From: CAZJLP01 sp964546955
GTDB lineage: Bacteria; Verrucomicrobiota; Verrucomicrobiia; Opitutales; Opitutaceae
Reading direction: 5' to 3'
Assembly (NCBI GenBank): GCA_964546955.1
Contig: CAZJLP010000013.1
Coordinates: 1-64,000, forward strand
DNA length: 64,000 nt
The translations under genes were made by a program, and so were the position numbers. Numbering within the stretch: the first letter of the stretch is position 1; each line of letters opens with the position of its first letter. Of this stretch, positions 8,557 to 16,235 are shown in pieces. The notes beneath the pieces were generated by a model. The model saw only the letters and a program-made list of their open reading frames with translations, did no database searches and had not been told where the DNA came from.

Positions 8557-9066
8557 TCAGGCGCTCATCAAGCGGTTCGCGGAATGCTCTTTTTTTACCT
8601 TCGACTGCAATTTCAGGAGCGCGTCCAGCAATGCCTCCGGGCGCGGAGGGCAGCCGCTCACATAAACGTCGACGGGAACGATTTTGTCCACGCCCTGCAG
8701 CACGGCATAACTGCGGTACATGCCGCCCGAACTGGCGCAGGCTCCCATGGCAATGACCCATTTCGGCTCCGCCATCTGGTCGTAGATCCGGCGAAGGTGC
8801 GGGGCCATCTTGTAGGTGACCGTGCCGGCCACGATCATGCAATCGGCCTGGCGGGGGGAAAAACGGAAGACCTCAGCTCCAAAGCGCGCGATATCGAATC
8901 GGCTCGAAGCCGTCGCCATGAGTTCGATCGCGCAACAGGCAAGACCCATCGGCATGGGCCACACGGAGTTAGAGCGAATCCAGTTAATCGCGGCGTCGGC
9001 CCGCGTCACCACGACTTCGCCCTCGATCTTGCCGTTGTAGGCTAATTCGTTGTTCGGAGAAACCAT
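8557..9066 (-). CDS. nuoB: NADH-quinone oxidoreductase subunit B
   Basis: Carries cluster N2, the last Fe-S centre before quinone. The start at 9066 (MVSPNNELAYNG) gives 169 residues. The open frame extends 37 codons further to 9177, but that extension is not NuoB-like. Cluster ligands are visible in GLACCAIELMATASSRFD (tandem Cys), in MGACASSGGMYRS, and in VSGCPPRPEALLDALL. It is the first gene of the operon here. No nuoA frame precedes it, although nuoA usually does. Confidence 0.96.
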   Translation of the reverse strand: MVSPNNELAYNGKIEGEVVVTRADAAINWIRSNSVWPMPMGLACCAIELMATASSRFDIARFGAEVFRFSPRQADCMIVAGTVTYKMAPHLRRIYDQMAEPKWVIAMGACASSGGMYRSYAVLQGVDKIVPVDVYVSGCPPRPEALLDALLKLQSKVKKEHSANRLMSA

Positions 9067-9134
9067 GGGTGTTGCGTGTTGGGATGAAACCAAAGGAAAC
9101 CGCAACGTACCAGCGCACCAAGGTCCTGCAAGGC

Positions 9135-9169
9135 GCTTTTCGGGAAAAGCCCCCGCGTGAAGGGGGGCT
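9135..9169 (-). promoter_or_regulatory. Two overlapping hairpins in the nuoB leader (possible attenuator)
   Basis: On the minus-strand transcript the first stem pairs 9169-9163 with 9154-9148 (7 bp, G/C-rich) and is followed by UUUU. The second stem pairs 9150-9145 with 9140-9135 (GCUUUU, CCCG loop, AAAAGC). The two share bases 9148-9150, so they are mutually exclusive in part. They lie about 70-100 bases upstream of the nuoB start. The pairing is seen in the sequence. A regulatory role is inference. Confidence 0.3.
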
Positions 9170-9275
9170 GATGCCAATGAGCAGATTTACCATTGACCCT
9201 AGTCCCTGCCCTACCCTTAAGTCGGCCCCTTCGTCCCGCGACGTCCCGGTCATAAACCGAGGCATCGAAGCACCC

Positions 9276-9405
<130 letters not shown>

Positions 9406-9600
9406 GGCGATCGCGAAGCAGGAAGGGATGTTTGCAGAAAGACAGACCGAAACGCGGAGCATTGCATTCCCCGGCGGTCTTTCTTTCCAAGGCCAGCGCG
9501 GAGATCGCGCTCCACCTCAAACAACGCGGCTTTGATCGGTCAACGCGTAGCAGCTGGTCTTCAGAGCCGATTTCTCACGAGCTCGGCTTCATCACAGGCG

Positions 9601-9973
9601 CTACGTTCGGCCGCGTTTCCGCAAGGAGGCGAGCCCTTCGATGAGATCGGCGCGGTCGAAGGGTTTGCGGAGGACCACTTCGGCGCCGAGGTGGGCAGCG
9701 AGCTGGAGGGCGTCGGCAGCAGTGGCGATTCCCCCCCCGGACATAGCGATGATGCCGACTTTCGGAAACCGGCTCCATGATCGTTTCAAGGCCGTCCCGC
9801 TCGGGCATAAAGATGTCAGTGATCACCACATCATACGCCAGGGCTTCCATTTGAGCGATGCCTTCCCGTCCATTGGGAGCCTCATCGACCTCGTAACCAA
9901 GCTGCCTCAGGACATCCCGGAGCGCTCGGCGAAAGTAGGCCTCGTCCTCGACCACCAGAATGCGAGGGTTCAT
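9601..9973 (-). pseudogene. CheY-like response regulator, broken by a frameshift
   Basis: A receiver domain in two frames. The first frame from the ATG at 9973 gives MNPRILVVEDEAYFRRALRD, the phospho-acceptor region VVITDIFMPERDGLETI, then nonsense. The second frame supplies the missing C-terminal half: FPKVGIIAMSGGGIATAADA, then VVLRKPFDRADLIEGL, stopping at 9601. The break is near 9775-9790. Only 10 bases separate the codons where about 18 would be expected, which fits loss of about 8 bases. The start overlaps the chemoreceptor stop (ATGA). Catalytic residues survive in both halves, so the lesion is recent or a sequencing error. Confidence 0.8.
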
Positions 9974-11523
9974 GACACCGGTTCCAAGGCCACTTCCTTC
10001 CTCCTGGAGCGCGGCTGCTGAGCGGAGGACTGGATTTCCTGCTGCTCGTCTTTGCGTTGTCCGGCCACCAGGCGGAGGAGGCTCGTCACCGCGCCCTTCA
10101 ACTCCTCGGCCTGGCCGCTCAGTTCCTGCGCGGCACCCGCGCTTTCTTCCGCCGCGGCGGCATTGCGCTGCGTGACCCGGTCCATCTGCGAAACGGCCGT
10201 CGTCACCTGCTCGATGCCGGTGGCCTGCTCCTTGCAGGCGACGGCAATGTCGCGGATCAGATCGTCGACGCTGCGGGCATTCTTCACGATCTCCTGCAAC
10301 GCGACCCCCACTTTCTCGCTGATGGCGACGCCGTGGCTGCTCTTGGCAATCGCGTCGTCGATCTTCTCGGCCGTTTCGCGCGCGGCATGGGCGCTCCGCT
10401 GAGCCAAGGTGCGGACTTCGTCGGCCACCACCGCAAAGCCGAGGCCGGCCTGCCCGGCGCGCGCTGCCTCAACAGCAGCATTTAGGGCGAGGATGTTCGT
10501 CTGAAAGGCGATTTCGTCGATAGTCTTGATGATCTTGCCGACGTTGTTACTGGACGTCTTGATGGCGCCCATGGCGCGGCTCATCTCCTGCATGTCAGCA
10601 AAGCCGACATCCGCGGCAGATCGGGTGGAAGCCGCGAGCGATTTGGCCGCCTCGGCATGATCGGCGTTGCGCCGCGTCATGCTGGACATCTCTTCGAGCG
10701 AGGCGCCGGTTTCTTCCAGCGAAGCAGCCTGTTGGCTGGCGCCGTCCGCCAGCTGAGAGCCGGTAGCGGCGACCTGCACCGCCGTGGCGGCAACCGCATT
10801 GCTTCCTCCGCGGAGCCGATCGACAGTGTGGTTGAGTTCCCTAGCAAGAGAGCGGCTCAGGAGAAGTCCCAGCCCAAATGCGACAAAGACTCCGAGCGCG
10901 GCCCCGCCGGCGCTAATACCCTTCGTGCGAGATATCGTGCGGACAAATCCCGCCTCAAGCTCGCGCGTGGCCTCGGCATCGAATCGCTTCACGTATTCAA
11001 CAATCCGATCGATACCATCGGTGGCAGCGCGGTCGATGCCGCGCACGGCCCGATCCACCTTCGCCGCCGAGTCCGGCTGAGTGCGATCAAATAGCTTCAA
11101 GGCTTCACGGTATTTCAGTCCGAGCGTTTTGTGGCTTTCCAGTGACTCCTCGATCTCACCCACGGAAAGCCCCTCGGTCGCGAAAAGTGCCTTGAGCTGA
11201 TCCAAGCTCTCCCGGGTCGCCACTTCATCATTGGCAAAGCTCTCCATATGTCGGGTGAAGGCGGCGGGATCGGAGCCGCGCAGGAGAATGTTTTTCCACT
11301 CCTGAACCTGTTTCTTGAAATTGACTTGGGCAGAGCGAGCGAGATCGACCGAGCGCGAGAGGAAAAGTCCGCGCGCCTTCAAGCTGTTGGCGATCGCGGC
11401 GCCCTCAGAGGCGGTCCGATCGAGCCCCAAGTAACTGCTGACGCTGACGGCCAACGTCACAAAGGCAGCAGACGCAAAGGCGCCGAGAAGACGGGCCCGA
11501 AGAGAGAAGTGCCGGAGTTTCAT
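9970..11523 (-). CDS. Methyl-accepting chemotaxis protein
   Basis: Chemoreceptor of 517 residues. TM1 is near residues 10-30, followed by a helical sensor of about 160 residues (4HB_MCP-like) and TM2 around GISAGGAALGVFVAFGLGLL. The cytoplasmic coiled coil follows. Its hairpin tip, IDEIAFQTNILALNAAVEAA, then ARAGQAGLGFAVVADEVRTL, is the conserved site that contacts CheA/CheW. It lies 26 bp downstream of a histidine kinase and overlaps the following receiver gene. It is probably the third gene of a four-gene operon. No CheA or CheW gene is in the window. Confidence 0.95.
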   Translation of the reverse strand: MKLRHFSLRARLLGAFASAAFVTLAVSVSSYLGLDRTASEGAAIANSLKARGLFLSRSVDLARSAQVNFKKQVQEWKNILLRGSDPAAFTRHMESFANDEVATRESLDQLKALFATEGLSVGEIEESLESHKTLGLKYREALKLFDRTQPDSAAKVDRAVRGIDRAATDGIDRIVEYVKRFDAEATRELEAGFVRTISRTKGISAGGAALGVFVAFGLGLLLSRSLARELNHTVDRLRGGSNAVAATAVQVAATGSQLADGASQQAASLEETGASLEEMSSMTRRNADHAEAAKSLAASTRSAADVGFADMQEMSRAMGAIKTSSNNVGKIIKTIDEIAFQTNILALNAAVEAARAGQAGLGFAVVADEVRTLAQRSAHAARETAEKIDDAIAKSSHGVAISEKVGVALQEIVKNARSVDDLIRDIAVACKEQATGIEQVTTAVSQMDRVTQRNAAAAEESAGAAQELSGQAEELKGAVTSLLRLVAGQRKDEQQEIQSSAQQPRSRRKEVALEPVS

Positions 11524-11549
11524 GATGAAAGGGAGAGCCCCGAGGGCGC

Positions 11550-12368
11550 TCAGATTGAGGACGAGACGAGCGGGAAATAGAGAGTGAAGGTGGTTCCCTG
11601 CCCTGACTGGCTGGCCACATCGAGCCAGCCACGGTGATCATTTACTATGCCCTGGACCACGGTCAGCCCAAGGCCGGTCCCCTCCCCGCTCGGCTTGGTG
11701 GAAAAGAAGGGCTCGAACATGCGACGCAGCGTCTCAGCGTCCATGCCGTGACCCGTGTCGCCCACGACGAGACGCGCGTACCCGCCCGGTGCCACGTGGG
11801 AGGGCACCTTCGCGGCGTCGACCGGCAGAATGCAGGACTCAAGACGCAGAGACAACCGACCTCCGCGCGCCGTCATCGCATGCACGGCGTTCGTGCAGAG
11901 GTTCATCACAACCTGGTGCAGTTGCGTATGGTCGCCCAGCACCGGGGGCAGATCCTCGGCTACAAACGTCGCGACTTCGATCCCGGCCGGTAGGGTTCCT
12001 TTGAGAAGTTTTAGCACTTCGCGAAGCACCAGATCGAGCTGTACGGGACAGGGATTGTCCTTTTGCCGGCGGCTGAGCGTCAGCACTTGCCGAATGAGGC
12101 CCTTCGCGCGGTCACCGGCAAGCAGGACGAGATCGAGATACTCGTTGAGCGCGCGATTCTCACCCCCCTCCATGCGGGCCAGTTCGGCATTCGCCAGAAT
12201 GACGCAGAGCAGATTATTGAAGTCGTGCGCGATGCGGCCCGTAAGCGAACCCAGGCATTCCATCCGTTCGTTAGACCCCGCGGGAAGCGGACAAGGCCGC
12301 AACGCCATCCGCACATACCCGCCCTCGGAGCCACCTTGCTCCGCGCCCATCTCACCCGCGGCAGTCAT
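11550..12368 (-). CDS. Sensor histidine kinase (soluble, NtrB-like HDFNN type)
   Basis: A 272-residue kinase with no membrane segment or recognisable sensor domain. The phospho-accepting His is in LTGRIAHDFNNLLCVILANA (about residues 43-62). The ATPase has the N box MNLCTNAVHAM, G1 VGDTGHGMD, F box FEPFFSTK and G2 GTGLGLTVV. Its start overlaps the stop of the upstream receiver gene (ATGA), so the two are likely a cognate pair. Input probably comes from a partner protein, perhaps the adjacent chemoreceptor. That link is inference. Confidence 0.92.
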   Translation of the reverse strand: MTAAGEMGAEQGGSEGGYVRMALRPCPLPAGSNERMECLGSLTGRIAHDFNNLLCVILANAELARMEGGENRALNEYLDLVLLAGDRAKGLIRQVLTLSRRQKDNPCPVQLDLVLREVLKLLKGTLPAGIEVATFVAEDLPPVLGDHTQLHQVVMNLCTNAVHAMTARGGRLSLRLESCILPVDAAKVPSHVAPGGYARLVVGDTGHGMDAETLRRMFEPFFSTKPSGEGTGLGLTVVQGIVNDHRGWLDVASQSGQGTTFTLYFPLVSSSI

Positions 12369-12757
12369 ATCCCGGCCCCTCCGCAGTCCCGCACGTCGCG
12401 GTCGCCGTCACTGCGCAGCGAGCTGATGACTTGGGGAAGGTCGGAAAGATTTTCCTTGATAACATACCCCGCTACGCCCGCATTTGCGGCTGCCCGGCGA
12501 AAGTCCGGTTGATCGTAACTCGTCACAATGATGATCCGGGCCGACGCGAACACACGATGAAGGGCGCGAGCCGCGTCAAAGACCGCCATTCCAGGCATGC
12601 GGATGTCCATCGTGACGAAATCCGGCTGAAAGTCGCGAGCCCGCTGCACGGCCTCGTCCCCCGATTCACACTCACATACCTCGTCCCCCACCTGCAGGAC
12701 AACCTGCCGGATCAAGGTTCTTACGCCCGCGTGATCGTCGACTATCATGAGTTTCAT
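12365..12757 (-). CDS. Single-domain response regulator
   Basis: A receiver-only regulator of about 130 residues from MKLMIVDDHAG. The acidic pocket is IVDD, the phospho-acceptor Asp is in FVTMDIRMPGM, the switch Thr is in IIIVTSYDQ and the conserved Lys is in YVIKENL. The start at 12757 is preferred because the nine upstream codons fall before the conserved beta-1 strand. It overlaps the kinase gene downstream by 4 bp and leads the operon that ends in the frameshifted receiver. Confidence 0.9.
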   Translation of the reverse strand: MKLMIVDDHAGVRTLIRQVVLQVGDEVCECESGDEAVQRARDFQPDFVTMDIRMPGMAVFDAARALHRVFASARIIIVTSYDQPDFRRAAANAGVAGYVIKENLSDLPQVISSLRSDGDRDVRDCGGAGI

Positions 12758-12951
12758 AGGTGCAACGCGTGAGCGAGCGCCCACACTCTAACGCGGACGA
12801 AGCATTTCGTGAATCCGCGCACCCGCATAATTTCGGGTACGCAGTTTCCGCTATTTTTCTAGGTAGGACTACGTACGCGACGAATCGATCACCCTTTCGC
12901 CGCACCCGTGGTGCAGAAGGTCAGAATCGGAACGAGGAGAACCCGGCGGCG

Positions 12952-13605
12952 CTAGAGCGCGGCGCGGTTTTCCAGGGCGAACTGCAGGAGACTGTGGCTT
13001 CCGCGAAGACCAAGTTTTTCGGAAATGTTGGCGCGGTGCGCCTCGACGGTGCGGGGGCTGATGAACAACTCCGCGGCGATCTCGCGACTGGTCTTTTTTT
13101 CGGCGATCAATTTGAGGATACGTCTTTCCGCCTTGGTCAGGTCTTCGAGTCCGGGCTGGCGCGCCGCCAATGCATCAGCGCGGCCGCGGCGACGCACCAG
13201 GTAGCCTGAAATCGATGGACTCAGATAGTGGCCGCCCCGGGCCACGGTCACGAGGCTGGCGACAATGTCCTCCACTGCATTCTCCTTCAGAACAAATCCC
13301 ATCACACCGAGATCGAGGGCGCGGTTGAAGGTGTCCTCCTCCTTGTGCATTGTGAGAACCACACATTTGGTGGGGCTGGTCTTGGCCTTCAGCGTGCGCG
13401 CGATGTCCAAGCCGGAGAGTCCCGGCAGGTCGACGTCCAGCACAGCCACATCCGGCTTGGTCCGCTGTATAAGATTGAGCGCGGCCTCGCCATCACCCGT
13501 TTCTCCCACCAGTTCGAAACGCCCATCGGCCTGGATGAGCTGCCGCAGTCCCTGCCGAAACAGCGGATGATCGTCCACGATGATCACGCGTACCGGGTCG
13601 GCCAT
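12952..13605 (-). CDS. LuxR/NarL-family response regulator
   Basis: DNA-binding response regulator of 217 residues. The receiver domain (residues 1-120) has VIIVDDHPLFRQGL, phospho-Asp in VAVLDVDLPGLSG and Lys in GFVLKENAVED. The C-terminal HTH (about 150-215) has LTKAERRILKLIAEKKTSRE followed by ISPRTVEAHRANISEKLG, typical of GerE/LuxR. The start at 13605 (MADPVRV) begins just before the receiver strand. It is the probable partner of the PAS kinase directly upstream at 13662. Confidence 0.93.
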   Translation of the reverse strand: MADPVRVIIVDDHPLFRQGLRQLIQADGRFELVGETGDGEAALNLIQRTKPDVAVLDVDLPGLSGLDIARTLKAKTSPTKCVVLTMHKEEDTFNRALDLGVMGFVLKENAVEDIVASLVTVARGGHYLSPSISGYLVRRRGRADALAARQPGLEDLTKAERRILKLIAEKKTSREIAAELFISPRTVEAHRANISEKLGLRGSHSLLQFALENRAAL

Positions 13606-13661
13606 TCCGCAGTGTATGGCAGAAAGGAGCTCCCCCGGCAAGCGGCGGTAACGCGCGGCCG

Positions 13662-15572
13662 CTACGCCGACTCCATGGCCGGGATCACGATTTCGAGCCG
13701 CACACCCGCGCCGGGTCTCGACACGATATTCAAGGAGCCACCGAGAAGCCTGACGCGTTCCCCGATATTCTGAAGACCGAAGCCGCTCGCGGTGCCGCGG
13801 GAAGGTCGCGACAGATCGAGACCCCGTCCATTATCCTCGATCAGCAGCCTGATCTCCCGGATGTCGCGTTCGATCTCGATGCGCACCGCCTGCGCACCGG
13901 AATGTTTGATGACATTGTTTAACCCTTCCTGGACGACCCGGTACAGGTTTGTGGCTGCGTCCGTCGACAGGGCGTGATCGATATTCTCGACCTTGCGCGT
14001 GAAGACCACGCCCGTGGACTGGGCCGCACTTTCAATCATGGACTCCAGCGCGCGGGTCAGGCCGAGTTGATCCAGCTGATACGGCCGCAAGTCGTGCGAG
14101 ATCTGGCGTACCTCGGCGATGGAGAGGGAGGCCAGTTCGGCAATGCTCTCCAGCTGCTGGGCGGCCGCGTGAGCGTCGGGCGTAGCCAGGGCTAGACGGG
14201 CGCGGTTTTTGATCAAAAGAAGATTCTGGCCCAGGCTGTCGTGGAGTTCGCCGGCGATGCGACGCCTCTCGGCCTCCTGCGATTCGATCAGCCGACGAGT
14301 GAAATCCTCGTGGGCCTTCTGCTCACTGGCGAGGGCGCGTTCCCGCTCGAGCTCCGCCGTTTTCCGCGAAGTCATATCCTGCACCAGGGTGGCAAAATAC
14401 TTGATCGATCGGTCCGTGCCGCGCACACAGCGGGCGGAAAGGGCGGTGTGCACCACCGAACCGTCTTTCTTGATGAAGCGTTTCTCCATCGTGTAGCCGT
14501 CGCACTGACCCGCCAGGGCGCGGGCGAAATTAGCCTCATTTGCGGCGAGATCGTCCGGGTGCGTGATCTCCGCCCAGGTTTTCGTGAGCAGTTCGTAGCG
14601 CGGATAACCCAGCATGGCGCAAAGACCGTCGTTGACCTCGATCCACGCGCGGGTCGGCGAACTAATCGCGACGCCGATGAGCGGAAGTTCAAAATAGCTC
14701 CGAAAACGCTGCTCGCTCGCGCGCAGGGCGTCCTCGACCAGTTTCTGGTCAGTGATGTCATGGACGACTCGCAGCACGTGGCCACAGCGCCCGTTCGCGT
14801 CGAGGATCGGGACATCGGTCCGCTCGGAATGAGCAAAGTCGGTCTTTCGCTGCGAGGCCTCCTCCCACCGAATCGTGCGGCCGGTCGACACCGCCTCGTC
14901 GATGTGCTTGCGGCTTCGTTCGATGCTGGCGGGTTCAAACTCGAGAACATCGCGGAGCAGTTCATCGAACGAGCGGCCCAGGACCATCTCCGCGGTGATG
15001 GGTTTTCCGACCCGACGGCCCGCCGTTGTCAGGAAGCTGGCGTTGACCTCGACGAGACGATACCGTCCGATGCCGTCGACCTCATACAGGGCGAAGACGT
15101 CGGAGGTGTTTTCCAGGATCAGCGAAAGCCGTTGCCGGCCTGCGCGGAGCGCCGCCTCGGCCCGCTTGCGCTCGCTGATATCGCGCAGAATACCCTGGTA
15201 GCGCCCATCGGACAAACGCTTCACGCTCACCTCGGCGGGGAAGAGGGAGCCGTCTCCGCGCCGAACGAGCCGTTCCCGCACGATGGCCTGACCGGCGCGG
15301 ACGAGTTCAAAATCGACCGCGTGTTGATGATGATCCGACTCGGCTATGATATCGCGGATGTGGCGCCCCACGACCTCATCCCGCCGCATGCCGAGCATCC
15401 GGCAACCGCTTTGGTTCACTTCCAGGTACAGACCATTGTGGTCCGCGATAAAGATCCCATCCGCGGCCTGCTCCACCAGATTCCGATAGCGCTCCGCCTC
15501 GCCGGTCTGACTCGGCGCGGCTTGATAGTCCCTTCCCGGCAACGCAGGCTCGGCGTTCACGCGGATGAGCAT
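13662..15572 (-). CDS. Multi-PAS sensor histidine kinase (NarL-partner type, HisKA_3)
   Basis: Cytoplasmic kinase of about 636 residues. Three PAS domains are visible: VEQAADGIFIADHNGLYLEV, then LENTSDVFALYEVDGIGRYR, then RSYFELPLIGVAISSPTRAW. The phospho-accepting His is in GELHDSLGQNLLLIKNRARL, the HisKA_3 form. The HATPase_c end has LNNVIKHSGAQAV and DNGRGLDLSRP. The frame is open to an ATG at 15713, but that start would lie only 10 bp from the divergent gene, so 15572 is preferred. It is paired with the NarL-type regulator downstream. Confidence 0.88.
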   Translation of the reverse strand: MLIRVNAEPALPGRDYQAAPSQTGEAERYRNLVEQAADGIFIADHNGLYLEVNQSGCRMLGMRRDEVVGRHIRDIIAESDHHQHAVDFELVRAGQAIVRERLVRRGDGSLFPAEVSVKRLSDGRYQGILRDISERKRAEAALRAGRQRLSLILENTSDVFALYEVDGIGRYRLVEVNASFLTTAGRRVGKPITAEMVLGRSFDELLRDVLEFEPASIERSRKHIDEAVSTGRTIRWEEASQRKTDFAHSERTDVPILDANGRCGHVLRVVHDITDQKLVEDALRASEQRFRSYFELPLIGVAISSPTRAWIEVNDGLCAMLGYPRYELLTKTWAEITHPDDLAANEANFARALAGQCDGYTMEKRFIKKDGSVVHTALSARCVRGTDRSIKYFATLVQDMTSRKTAELERERALASEQKAHEDFTRRLIESQEAERRRIAGELHDSLGQNLLLIKNRARLALATPDAHAAAQQLESIAELASLSIAEVRQISHDLRPYQLDQLGLTRALESMIESAAQSTGVVFTRKVENIDHALSTDAATNLYRVVQEGLNNVIKHSGAQAVRIEIERDIREIRLLIEDNGRGLDLSRPSRGTASGFGLQNIGERVRLLGGSLNIVSRPGAGVRLEIVIPAMESA

Positions 15573-15723
15573 GAACGAGTTTCGCCGCGAAGACACTTCG
15601 AAAAGCAGAGGCAGAATGAGGCCCGCGCTGGGCCCCCAATGGCGATGAACGCTCCGTCCTGCCCCAGAGTCCTTGACCGAACGCGGCGCAAAAGACATGA
15701 TCGGGCCTCGCACGCGGGCACCT

Positions 15724-16107
15724 ATGGCAAAGCTCGACCACTTCGAGTCCGGGCCTGACTTCGCCGCCTATCGGCCGACGGGGCTCGTGACACGCGAGCA
15801 GGCCGTGCAACTGGTGACCAACGCCATCACCCACTCGCTCGAACAGCGCTGTCAAAAGCTGCTGGTAGACATTCGAGGGCTGACCGGCATAACCGCCCCA
15901 AGTCTCGGGGCGAGATACCAGATCGTTCGAGAGTGGGCGACCGCGGCTCGGGGATACGTGTGCTTGGCCATTGTCATTCCGGCCGAGCTGGCCGATCCGC
16001 ATGGTTTTGGGATAACGGTCGGGCGCAACATGGGCATGGTGGTCGATCGGTTCTCAGACGAAAGCGCGGCGGCGGCTTGGCTACGGAGTTTGCCGACGAC
16101 GGAATAG
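15724..16107 (+). CDS. SpoIIAA/STAS-like small protein
   Basis: A soluble protein of 127 residues from MAKLDHFES. The pattern of alternating strands and helices, with SLEQRCQKLLVDIRGLTGI in the middle and DRFSDESAAAAWLRSL at the end, resembles SpoIIAA/SEC14-like STAS proteins of unknown function in environmental bacteria. It is divergent from the PAS kinase. It stands alone, with no anti-sigma partner next to it. Family assignment is by fold-level resemblance only. Confidence 0.65.
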   Translation: MAKLDHFESGPDFAAYRPTGLVTREQAVQLVTNAITHSLEQRCQKLLVDIRGLTGITAPSLGARYQIVREWATAARGYVCLAIVIPAELADPHGFGITVGRNMGMVVDRFSDESAAAAWLRSLPTTE

Positions 16108-16180
16108 GGAGCGCGGCGAAAATTGCGGCGGAGCCCGTCTTTTTCCAAGGCAAGCTCGCTCCACCTCGGATACGAAAGCA

Positions 16181-16210
16181 CAAAAAGCGAGCCCGCAGGG
16201 CGGGCTCGCT
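16181..16210 (-). terminator. Intrinsic terminator of the first TonB receptor gene
   Basis: A perfect 11-bp stem (16186-16196 with 16200-16210, loop AGG) of G/C-rich sequence AGCGAGCCCGC. On the minus-strand transcript it is followed directly by UUUUUG. It sits 26 bp beyond the stop of the receptor gene. The stem is almost identical to the terminator at 19562-19594 behind the paralogous receptor. Confidence 0.9.
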
Positions 16211-16235
16211 GAAAGGTCTCGATCGGGGTCAGGCT

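Noticed and set aside
14241..15758. A 505-codon plus-strand open frame
   Set aside because: Antisense to the PAS kinase, without recognisable domains.
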